A stretch of DNA of 64,000 bases from positions 310,001 to 374,000 of the forward strand of contig NZ_JAXLPB010000004.1 in the NCBI RefSeq assembly GCF_034321785.1, written 5' to 3'. The translations under genes and the position numbers were made by a program. This DNA comes from Fulvimarina uroteuthidis (GTDB lineage Bacteria > Pseudomonadota > Alphaproteobacteria > Rhizobiales > Rhizobiaceae). A model generated the notes under the pieces. It ran no database searches, was not told where the DNA came from, and saw only the letters and a list, made by a program, of their open reading frames with translations. Numbering within the stretch: the stretch's first letter is position 1; every line of letters begins with the position of its first letter. Below, piece by piece: positions 32,930 through 39,936 of this stretch.

Positions 32930-32946
32930 AGTATTACTATATTACT
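32930..32946. promoter_or_regulatory. Candidate GntR/FCD operator upstream of ytfQ
   Basis: AGTATTACT (32930-32938) has the dyad AGTA-T-TACT, and TATTACT repeats 8 bp on (32940-32946). Read as AGT-N3-ACT it matches the site in front of the second GntR gene at 39081-39095. The local base composition is far more AT-rich than the neighbourhood. Confidence 0.5.
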
Positions 32947-33177
32947 CAACAGCGCAATCTCTTTTTTCGGCCCGATGACGCAATCCCGACGGCGACCGCG
33001 TTCGCAGCGCGATCGTCGCTCTCTCGCACGTCCAGAGATCGCGGGCGCGTCGGCAGGCACGGAGGCACGGTTTTCCGGCTCACCGGAACCAATTCCGGTC
33101 GCATCGATTGTGGTGGCGTCGATCTTCCGGCACAGTTGCGACCGGCGATCCTTCCCCTCTTTCCTTCGAGGCGCTCA

Positions 33178-34041
33178 ATGAGCATGCGATACCGTTTCGG
33201 CTGTGACCTTTCCTACGAGGTGACGGCACCGACCCTTTTCGTCTTCAATGTGGAGGCGGCACGGATCCCGCACCATCGCCGGCTTTCCGAGACCTTGACC
33301 CTCACGCCGGATTATGCGCGTCGGATCCACGTGGTGCCGGGCAACGACACGCGCTATCTCGCGATCAATGCGGAGCCGGGTCCCTTCAACCTGCATTACG
33401 AAGCGAGCGTCGATCTCGACGTCCTCCACGCCGATCCGGCCTCGATCGCCGAAACGCCGGTCAGCGACCTGCCGCTCGAGGTGCTGCCCTACCTCCTGCC
33501 CTCGCGCTTCGTCTCCTCGGACAGGCTCGCCTCGTTCGCCTTGCGCGAATTCGGCCAGCTGGACACCGGCTTCGAGCGCGTCACGTCGATCTGCAACTGG
33601 ATCTGCGCCAATATCGACTACAAGCGCGGCACGTCCGATGGCGAGACGACGGCGGACGAGAGCCTTCTTTTGCGCGCCGGCGTGTGCCGCGACTTCTCCC
33701 ACATCGCGATCGCATTCTGCCGCGCGCTCGGCATTCCGGCCCGGTTCGTCAGTTGCTACGCCTACGGCCTCGTCCCGCCGGATTTCCACGCGATCTTCGA
33801 AGCCTATATGGGCGGACGCTGGTGGTTGTTCGACGCGACCCGACAGGCCGATCTCGACGGTCTCGTGCGCATCGGCGTTGGCCGCGACGCGGCGGAGATC
33901 GCGTTCTGCACGCCGTTCGGGCAGATGCAGGCCGGCCCGGTCAACGTCTTCATCGAACGTCTCGACGGCGAAGGCGAAAGCGCGCCGCGCACCACCGACG
34001 CGGTGTCGACGGACGAGTCGGCCCCGCCTCCCGAACATTGA
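33178..34041 (+). CDS. Transglutaminase-like cysteine peptidase family protein
   Basis: A 287-residue cytoplasmic protein. An N-terminal beta domain (about 1-110) precedes a transglutaminase core with a complete Cys-His-Asp triad: Cys170 in RAGVCRDFSHIAIAF, His204 in DFHAIFEAYMGGRWW and Asp219 in LFDATR. This is the bacterial transglutaminase-like group, often near proteasome-like or ATP-grasp genes, which are absent here. The true reaction is unknown. The ATG at 33178 is used; the one at 33184 is two codons in. It diverges from the ytfQ operon. Confidence 0.85.
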   Translation: MSMRYRFGCDLSYEVTAPTLFVFNVEAARIPHHRRLSETLTLTPDYARRIHVVPGNDTRYLAINAEPGPFNLHYEASVDLDVLHADPASIAETPVSDLPLEVLPYLLPSRFVSSDRLASFALREFGQLDTGFERVTSICNWICANIDYKRGTSDGETTADESLLLRAGVCRDFSHIAIAFCRALGIPARFVSCYAYGLVPPDFHAIFEAYMGGRWWLFDATRQADLDGLVRIGVGRDAAEIAFCTPFGQMQAGPVNVFIERLDGEGESAPRTTDAVSTDESAPPPEH

Positions 34042-34081
34042 TGTTGCGGATCGCGGGCGGCCGGTGGCACCGGCGACCGGC

Positions 34082-34127
34082 AAAAAAAATGACTGGGTGC
34101 CTTTTTGAGGAAAAGGCACCCAGTCAT
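34082..34127 (-). terminator. Strong intrinsic terminator
   Basis: ATGACTGGGTGCCTTTT (34089-34105) and AAAAGGCACCCAGTCAT (34111-34127) form a perfect 17-bp stem with a five-base loop. On the minus strand it is followed by a run of T (the A-run at 34082-34088), so it ends transcription of the copZ-glutaredoxin/MauE unit. It also lies about 48 nt past the transglutaminase gene stop. Confidence 0.88.
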
Positions 34128-34276
34128 GACGTTCGGTCCGGAAGGGACGGGACGAACCGAACGTGTCCGTGAATTCGCTGGGACAGGATTAACGCCGTCT
34201 GGATGAACGGTGCATGAACCCGCTTTCCTGATCGAGACGATGGCGCGGTTGCGCCGATCGTCCGCGATCGCGTCGT

Positions 34277-35047
34277 TCACCCACCCCAGATCATGCGGAT
34301 CGGCATCCAGAGGCCCATGCCGATCATGACGAGGTTCTCGGTCAGCGACACGAAGCCGAGCGGAACGTTGGAGCCGCCGCCGACACAGGCGCATTTCAGT
34401 TCGCGCTTCTGGATATAGACCGCATAGAAGACCGACACCGCGCCGATCGTTCCGATCACCAGGGCGATCGGCGCGGACAGCCAGGTGAGCGCGCCGGAAA
34501 TCATCAGGATACCGGCCAAGGTTTCCGCGAACGGATAGATGTAGCCGTAGCGCACCCAGCGCTTGGCGAGGAGATCGTAGTTGAGGAACATGGTCGAGAA
34601 GCTCTCGACGTTCTGCAGCTTCTGGATTCCGAGCAGACACATGGAGATCGCGAAGAACCACTCGATCGCGCGCAGCGTGAAGATCGTGTCGTAGGTCACG
34701 TAGGACACGGCGAGCCCCATCAGGAACGCGACGGAAAAGATCGCGATCACCGGCTGGTAGCTGGTCTCGTCGGCCGATTTCACGTGCTGGCCGAAATGCT
34801 CGCGAAGCCCGTCATAGCCGCCGACGCGCTCGCCCCCGATGAAGGTCTGGGGCGTCGTCTTCACGTCATGCTTTTGCTTGAAGGCGTCCGTCTCGGCCCG
34901 GCTCGTCAGCCAGTGGTCCTCGACCTCGTAACCCTTGCGTTCCAGAAGATCCTTCGATTTCAGCCCGTAGGGGCAGGTGTGCTTCTCCATCACCATCCGG
35001 TAGAGAACCGCGTGTTTTCCCGTGTCTGCGGCTTGTGTCGCGCTCAT
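34277..35047 (-). CDS. Glutaredoxin fused to a MauE-like membrane domain
   Basis: A 256-residue fusion. The first 90 residues are a glutaredoxin with a monothiol-type site CPYG (Cys25) and the cis-Pro/glutathione segment KTTPQTFIGGERVGGYDGL. From about residue 98 to the end come four or five membrane helices of the MauE/DoxX-like redox group (LFAISM-like 'FFAISMCLLGIQKLQNVESF', then PFAETLAGILMISG). A conserved cytoplasmic-side CAC motif sits in KCACVGGGSNVPLGFVSLTEN (read in two parts). It could pass thiol reductant to the membrane. It follows the copper-chaperone gene by 84 bp. Confidence 0.85.
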   Translation of the reverse strand: MSATQAADTGKHAVLYRMVMEKHTCPYGLKSKDLLERKGYEVEDHWLTSRAETDAFKQKHDVKTTPQTFIGGERVGGYDGLREHFGQHVKSADETSYQPVIAIFSVAFLMGLAVSYVTYDTIFTLRAIEWFFAISMCLLGIQKLQNVESFSTMFLNYDLLAKRWVRYGYIYPFAETLAGILMISGALTWLSAPIALVIGTIGAVSVFYAVYIQKRELKCACVGGGSNVPLGFVSLTENLVMIGMGLWMPIRMIWGG

Positions 35048-35131
35048 GCCTGTCGTCCTTTGTTCGTTGTCCTTAAGCCAGCCGATGGACCGGGCGCATG
35101 ATCTGCCATGCCCGATCTCCAACGCGCCGGT

Positions 35132-35422
35132 TCACGGCTGCCGGCGCCGGCAGCACGTCGATCCTGAAAATGTGTCCTGTTGCGGCTTCGGAGGCGCCGC
35201 GGCGATGCTTGCCTGATAGCCGGCGGCCTTCACCGCCGAAAAAAGGTCGGTCGGCGCCGCCCTCCCCTCGACCTTCGCGGTCTTCGACGCCGGATCGGCA
35301 TGGACGGCCGTGACGCCGGGCACCGCGATCAACGCCTTTTCGATCGTCGCGGCGCACCCGCCGCAATGCATGCCGCCGATCGCCAGCATCGTGACGTCGC
35401 CCGTTCCAGCCTCATCCATCAT
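35132..35422 (-). CDS. copZ: Heavy-metal-associated domain protein (CopZ-like)
   Basis: A 96-residue protein with one HMA domain. The metal site is MHCGGC in LAIGGMHCGGCAATIEKAL, and the fold continues through VPGVTAVHADPASKTAKVEG and LFSAVKAAGYQ. It should bind Cu+ (or another soft metal) in the cytoplasm and hand it to a partner. A 25-residue tail ends in CC-RRRQP, adding two Cys. Two adjacent ATG codons (35422, 35419) follow a weak GAGGG. The long upstream reading passes through a hexanucleotide repeat and is rejected. It is encoded just upstream of the glutaredoxin-MauE gene. Confidence 0.8.
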   Translation of the reverse strand: MMDEAGTGDVTMLAIGGMHCGGCAATIEKALIAVPGVTAVHADPASKTAKVEGRAAPTDLFSAVKAAGYQASIAAAPPKPQQDTFSGSTCCRRRQP

Positions 35423-35582
35423 CGTCCAACCCTCGTGCGTTCGCGTGCCGCCAACCGATCTCCATGTGGGGATTCCAGTGGCTGGAAGGTCAAGAGAGCG
35501 CCATGCGATTTTCCGGCAATGTTCGAATGCGGCGGTTCGAATGGAGAATTCGCTCGCGCATCGGCCCGAAGATCGGAAGGTC

Positions 35583-35627
35583 GGCGAAGGCGAAGGCGAA
35601 GGCGAAGGCAAAGGCAAAGGCAAAGGC
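35583..35627. repeat. Tandem hexanucleotide repeat
   Basis: Four copies of GGCGAA are followed by three copies of GGCAAA and a partial unit, about 45 bp in total. In one frame this would read (Ala-Lys)n. No supported gene covers it. It is a slippage-prone simple repeat. Confidence 0.85.
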
Positions 35628-35804
35628 CGAACCGGGTGCGGTGGATCAGCCGGACGGTGAGCGGAACCGCGAGGACGGGCGCGTCGCGCACCATCCCGGC
35701 ACCCGGCAGGATCAGGATCTCAGACCGCCCGCCCGGCGGCGATCCAGTCCAGGCGCATTCGGATTCCTTCTCATCCCGCGAAGAAGCGCGACGAGCTCGG
35801 CGGC

Positions 35805-35818
35805 AACGGTTAACCGTT
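35805..35818. promoter_or_regulatory. Perfect palindrome AACGGTTAACCGTT
   Basis: A 14-bp self-complementary site about 190 bp upstream of the DUF3830 gene and 383 bp upstream of copZ. The form suits a dimeric repressor. The cognate regulator is unknown. Confidence 0.45.
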
Positions 35819-36010
35819 CCTTACGAACGTCATGATAGCAAGAGATCCGCAACCGATGCGGTTTGTCGAGAGAAGCGACGTGCCCGTGCAGAAGAGATTG
35901 ACGTCGACGGGCGCGTGCCGAACACTGCGACCCCGGCCGGCCGACCTTGCGTGCCACGTCACCGCCTTTCCATCGCATCCGACGAAACGATACGATCCGA
36001 AGAGCCGATC

Positions 36011-36427
36011 ATGCCGAAAGCCTTGACCATCACCGCCGGCGAATTCACGTTCGATGCGCGTCTCGAAACCGAGCTCGCGCCGAAGACCTCGGCCGCCTTT
36101 CTGGAGCGCATGCCCTTCGAAAGCCGCATCGTCCACGTCCGCTGGAGCGGCGAAGGCGTCTGGCTGCCCTTGGGCGACATGGATTTCGGAGTCTCCTACG
36201 AGAACCATACGAGCTATCCCGCGCCGGGCCAGATCATTCTCTATCCCGGCGGCATCAGCGAAACCGAGATCCTGCTCGCCTATGGCGGCGTCGCCTTCGC
36301 CTCCAAGGTGGGGCAGCTTGCGGGCAACCACTTCATCACGATCACGTCGGGCCTTTCCACCCTGCACGAACTGGGCACGAGCGTCCTGTGGAACGGCGCC
36401 CAGCCGATCCGCTTCACGCTGGCCTGA
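36011..36427 (+). CDS. DUF3830 family protein (cyclophilin-like fold)
   Basis: A 138-residue protein: MPKALTITAGEFTFDARLE, then AAFLERMPFESRIVHVRWSGE and YPGGISETEILLAYGGVAFASK (read in two parts), which is the DUF3830 pattern. These small cyclophilin-like proteins occur in catabolic clusters for amino acids or hydantoin-like compounds, but their activity is not known. The ATG at 36011 begins directly at the conserved part. It is followed 198 bp later by an HglS-type oxygenase gene, the likely pathway partner. Confidence 0.8.
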   Translation: MPKALTITAGEFTFDARLETELAPKTSAAFLERMPFESRIVHVRWSGEGVWLPLGDMDFGVSYENHTSYPAPGQIILYPGGISETEILLAYGGVAFASKVGQLAGNHFITITSGLSTLHELGTSVLWNGAQPIRFTLA

Positions 36428-36625
36428 GACGCCGGCCGGGACGCTCGCGCCGGGGCGAAGGCCCACCCGCGCGGCGGCCTTGGCAAGGGAAAACGCCCGA
36501 CCTTTCGGCGGGGGCTTGGCAAGCGAGGCGGCGGACTGCAAACTCCCGTCACTGCAACCGGTTGTCGCGCGTCCCGCCGAGGGTTCGATCGCCCGACGCC
36601 CAGCCTCCGCAAAAAGGCCCGTCCC

Positions 36626-38065
36626 ATGCCCGAGATGCTTTCGCCCGACGCGATCCGCACCCTGTTCTCGGCCGCAATGTCCGAGATGTATCGCCAGGAA
36701 GTGCCGCAATACGGCACGCTGATGTCGCTCGTCGAGGACGTCAACCGGGCCACGCTCTCGGCCGAACCGGAGCTGGCGCGACGCTTGGAGCGCGCGGGCG
36801 AACTCGCTCGCCTGTCGGACGAGCGGCACGGCGCGATCCGCCTCGGCACCGCGCAGGAGCTTGCGACCATGGCGCGGCTCTTTGCCGTCATGGGCATGCA
36901 TCCCGTCGGCTATTACGATCTTTCCGTCGCCGGCATTCCGGTTCACTCGACCGCCTTCCGCCCGATCGACGACGCCGCGCTGCGAGCCAACCCGTTCCGC
37001 GTCTTCACGTCCCTGCTGCGGCTCGACGCCATCGAAGACGAGGCCCTTCGCGGCGAAGCCGAGGCCATTCTGTCCCGCCGCGCGATCTTCACGCCGCAGG
37101 CCCTCGAGCTCATCGAACGCGGCGAGGCGAAGGGCGGCCTGACCGCGCCGGAGGCGACGCAGTTCGTCGCGCAAGCGCTCGAAACCTTTCGCTGGCACGC
37201 GCACGCGACCGTCGATCGGGCGACCTATGAGCGCCTGTCGCGCGTCCACCGGCTCGTCGCCGACGTCGTCTGCTTCAAGGGCCCGCACATCAACCATCTG
37301 ACGCCGCGCACGCTCGACATCGAAGCGGTGCAGCGCCAGATGCCGGCGCGTGGCATCGACCCGAAGGCGGTTATCGAGGGCCCGCCCGAGCGCGCCTGCC
37401 CGCTCCTCCTGCGCCAGACGAGCTTCAAGGCGCTGGAAGAGCCGGTCGTCTTCCCCGCAGACGACGGGAGCCCGCAGGCTGGCGAGGCCGGCACCCACAC
37501 GGCGCGGTTCGGCGAGATCGAACAGCGCGGCGCTGCGCTGACGCCGAAGGGCCGCGCACTCTACGACGCGCTTCTGGCAAAGGCGCGCGCCGCGGCCTCC
37601 GTCGGCGCCGGTGGCGAGGGATCGCAGGATTACGAGACGGGGCTCGCGGACGCGTTCACCGCCTTCCCGGATACGGTCGACGCGATGCGGACGCAGGCGC
37701 TCGCCTATTTCCGCTACACCCCGACCGAGGCCGGCCTTGCCGCCGCCGGACGGGGAGAAGCCGCATCGGACATCGAGGCCCTGATCGATGCCGGTCATGT
37801 CCGCTTCGACCCGATCGTCTACGAGGACTTCCTGCCGGTCTCGGCCGCCGGAATCTTCCAGTCCAATCTCGGCACGGACGCCCAGTCGAACGCCGATGCG
37901 AGCGGCAGCCGCACGGCCTTCGAAGCCGCGCTCGGACAGCCCGTGGCCGACGAGTTCGCGCTGTACGAAGAGGCTGAGGCGCGATCGGCCGCGGCCGCGC
38001 TCGAAGCGGTCGGAGCATCCGCGTTCGCCTCCGGCGCACCGCGCCGCGCGGCCCTTGCCCGATGA
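36626..38065 (+). CDS. hglS: 2-oxoadipate dioxygenase/decarboxylase (HglS/YdcJ, DUF1338 family)
   Basis: A 479-residue VOC-superfamily iron enzyme. Ligand positions known in Pseudomonas HglS line up: His68 and Arg72 in ERHGAIRLGT, His224 in GPHINHLTPRTLDI and Glu297 or nearby in RFGEIEQRG. HglS converts 2-oxoadipate to D-2-hydroxyglutarate in D-lysine breakdown. Whether this one acts on 2-oxoadipate or a homologous 2-oxo acid is inferred. It lies between the DUF3830 gene and a broken FAD oxidoreductase that could have made the oxo acid. Confidence 0.85.
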   Translation: MPEMLSPDAIRTLFSAAMSEMYRQEVPQYGTLMSLVEDVNRATLSAEPELARRLERAGELARLSDERHGAIRLGTAQELATMARLFAVMGMHPVGYYDLSVAGIPVHSTAFRPIDDAALRANPFRVFTSLLRLDAIEDEALRGEAEAILSRRAIFTPQALELIERGEAKGGLTAPEATQFVAQALETFRWHAHATVDRATYERLSRVHRLVADVVCFKGPHINHLTPRTLDIEAVQRQMPARGIDPKAVIEGPPERACPLLLRQTSFKALEEPVVFPADDGSPQAGEAGTHTARFGEIEQRGAALTPKGRALYDALLAKARAAASVGAGGEGSQDYETGLADAFTAFPDTVDAMRTQALAYFRYTPTEAGLAAAGRGEAASDIEALIDAGHVRFDPIVYEDFLPVSAAGIFQSNLGTDAQSNADASGSRTAFEAALGQPVADEFALYEEAEARSAAAALEAVGASAFASGAPRRAALAR

Positions 38066-38087
38066 TCGGGCACGGCAGCCATCGTCC

Positions 38088-38466
38088 ATGCTGAACGATG
38101 GCCGCACCCACGGGCTTTGGGAAAGGACCGCGCCGCCCGCGCCCGCCACCGAAGCGTTGAACGGTTACCCCCACGTCGATGTCGCGGTCGTCGGAGCAGG
38201 CTTCACCGGCCTGTCCGCGGCCCTTCGTTGAGCCAGGCCGGCGTCGGGACCGCAGTCCTCGAAGCCGTCGAGATCGGGTTCGGCGGATCGGGCCGCAATG
38301 TCGGCCTCGTCAATGCTTAGCTGTGGACCCTGCCGGACGAGCCGGCGAAAATCCTCGGAGCCGAAACCGGAGAGCGTCTGGTCTCGATGACATGGGGCTG
38401 CAAGGGATGGACCGCAGGTCTTTGGAATTGCCCGCGTGCTCGGGGGCGCGTTCGATCCGGCCCCTG
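38088..38466 (+). pseudogene. Disrupted FAD-dependent amino-acid oxidoreductase
   Basis: The gene starts normally at 38088 (MLNDGRTHGLWERTAPPAPA) and reaches the FAD-binding VDVAVVGAGFTGLSAAL. A one-base deletion at about 38226 shifts the frame, and the protein resumes as LSQAGVGTAVLEAVEIGFGG and GSGRNVGLVNA. A TAG at 38318-38320 replaces the expected Gly. The text then continues LWTLPDEPAKILGAETGERL before homology ends. Only about 115 of an expected 430 codons remain. The family is DadA/AmaA/D-amino-acid-oxidase-like. It lies 22 bp after hglS. Confidence 0.8.
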
Positions 38467-38611
38467 GCGGCGGCTGGTGGGATCGGTCGCCTCCGCTTCG
38501 ATCGAATGAACGGTCCGGCACCCGGGCACCCGCGCGGTGATTCAAGAAATATTATCATCTGCAAGTGATTCATGATCATACCTGTTTCTACCGAAGACGG
38601 CGCCCGCGATC

Positions 38612-38707
38612 ATGGTTCCCCAACACTTCGTATTCCTGATTGGCCTGCCGGTCTTCGTGGGGGTCGCCTACGGGCTGACCGCCATCCTGAAGCGGCTCGT
38701 CGCCTGA
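38612..38707 (+). CDS. Possible small membrane peptide
   Basis: A 31-codon frame starting ATG encodes MVPQHFVFLIGLPVFVGVAY and GLTAILKRLVA: one hydrophobic helix followed by a basic end, the form of many small membrane proteins. No strong ribosome-binding site precedes it. It could equally be a leftover from the decayed oxidoreductase region or chance. Confidence 0.25.
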   Translation: MVPQHFVFLIGLPVFVGVAYGLTAILKRLVA

Positions 38708-39036
38708 GCCGTTCGGCTGCCGCGCGCCCGGATCCCGCCCCCGCCCACACCGCCATCCACGGATCCGCGGACACGGGTCCGCCACCGAATGCAGTCGGTC
38801 GGCCCTCCCTCCTCTTCTGTCCCCGTGCAGGCCCCGACCAGCCGGTCCACCGCCGGACCGGGCCGGCTTTCGGTCCCGCGCACAGTTTTCCGCTTATGTC
38901 ACAAGACGAGCCTCCCGGACCCACGGTTCGCACGCGCTCCCGCGAACGCTACGCGCGGTCGTCGGACGGTTCGATCGCGATCACCGCCGCATGACGATTG
39001 CCGCGCGGGCGGCGTCCAATCATCATATCATTGAGT

Positions 39037-39044
39037 GGTATACC
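39037..39044. promoter_or_regulatory. GGTATACC dyad upstream of the GntR gene
   Basis: GGTATACC is a perfect 8-bp palindrome with the core of UxuR/ExuR-type GntR operators, but the flanks (GT...CC) lack the usual symmetry. It lies 77-84 bp before the regulator start. Confidence 0.3.
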
Positions 39045-39080
39045 CCGAAAAACGGCTTGCGATCCGGTATGGGAACCTCT

Positions 39081-39095
39081 AATAGTATGACTATT
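39081..39095. promoter_or_regulatory. Candidate GntR/FCD operator in front of the chvE regulator
   Basis: AATAGT-ATG-ACTATT has two perfect six-base arms. Its core TAGTATGACTA fits the FadR/FCD consensus TNGTNNNACNA at every fixed position. It ends 26 bp before the regulator ATG, a position fit for autorepression. Confidence 0.65.
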
Positions 39096-39120
39096 GGACT
39101 TGAGTGGGAGGCTCAAATCG

Positions 39121-39894
39121 ATGACGAGCCCGGCTCGCAAACCCGGACGAACACCTGAACTTGCCGGCGAATACGGTCGGCGCATCACGGCCGGACTGCT
39201 CAAGCCGGACGACAGCCTGCCGATCGAGGCCGAGCTGGCGGCCGAATGGCGCGTGTCGCGCACCGTCGTCCGCGAGGCCATGCGACTTCTGGCCGCCAAG
39301 GGCCTGCTCAAGGTCGGACCGAAGGTCGGCACCCGCGTGCTTCCGGCCGAGCACTGGAACATGCTCGATGCCGACGTCATGGCTTGGCATCTGATGGCGT
39401 CCGAGCCGCGCGAATTCGTCGAGGCGCTCTACGAGATGCGGCTGATCAACGAGCCGGCCGCCGCGCGCCGGGCCGCCCGCAACATCACCCATGTCGATCG
39501 CCAGCGCCTCGTCAGCGCGCTGGACGCCATGGGCCGGTTCGAGCGCGGGACGGACGAGCTGATCGCGGCTGATCTCGCCTTTCACCGGATCGTGCTGGAG
39601 GCCAGCGGCAATCCGATCCTCAGATCGCTGGGCGCGATGATCGAGAAGAGTCTGTCGATCTCCTTCTCGCTCTCCTGGCGCCAGAATCCACAGGCCGAAA
39701 CGCTGCGGCAGCACAGGCGCGTCTGCGACGCGATCTGCGCGGGCGACGGCGAGGCCGCGGAACTCTTCATGCGGCGGCTCATCGAAAGCGCCTTCGAGGA
39801 CGTGATGACGGCGCTCTACGCGCAAGGCGGCCCCCCATCACCTGCGCGCCGGGGAGACGATGCTCGCACGCAGGCAAAGAACGAAGCGGCCTGA
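39121..39894 (+). CDS. GntR-family regulator, FCD subfamily, of the chvE-ggu-arabinose cluster
   Basis: A 257-residue regulator: winged helix about 15-75 (EYGRRITAGLLKPDDSLPIE, then WRVSRTVVREAMRLLAAKGL) and FCD domain about 95-225 with metal-ligand His in DLAFHRIVLEAS and LRQHRRVCDAI. It resembles GguR/AraR-type regulators of sugar oxidation genes. The ATG at 39121 has GGGAGG upstream and is preferred to a TTG at 39094 that lies inside the operator. It precedes chvE by 42 bp on the same strand. Confidence 0.9.
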   Translation: MTSPARKPGRTPELAGEYGRRITAGLLKPDDSLPIEAELAAEWRVSRTVVREAMRLLAAKGLLKVGPKVGTRVLPAEHWNMLDADVMAWHLMASEPREFVEALYEMRLINEPAAARRAARNITHVDRQRLVSALDAMGRFERGTDELIAADLAFHRIVLEASGNPILRSLGAMIEKSLSISFSLSWRQNPQAETLRQHRRVCDAICAGDGEAAELFMRRLIESAFEDVMTALYAQGGPPSPARRGDDARTQAKNEAA

Positions 39895-39936
39895 ACGGCC
39901 GCCTCGACGACTGAACACACCAAGGGAGGATATCTC

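Larger units (their letters stand above)
35423..36010. other. Intergenic region with repeat and palindrome
   Basis: A 588-bp divergent region between copZ and the DUF3830 gene. It contains the GGCGAA/GGCAAA repeat (35583-35627) and a perfect 14-bp palindrome (35805-35818). Several short frames are open, but none has protein-like composition. Confidence 0.5.
38467..39120. other. Gene-poor stretch upstream of the chvE regulon
   Basis: A 654-bp stretch after the broken oxidoreductase. It holds a possible 31-codon membrane peptide (38612-38707), and GntR-type operator candidates near 39037 and 39081. Between 38710 and 39000 I see nothing. Confidence 0.5.

Noticed and set aside
35583..35627. CRISPR-like direct repeats
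   Set aside because: The units are only six bases with no spacers; it is a simple tandem repeat. No CRISPR array was found anywhere in the window.
35464..35835. A frame containing Ala-Lys repeats
   Set aside because: The repeat is the hexanucleotide tract read in one frame; flanking sequence is not protein-like and there is no ribosome-binding site.
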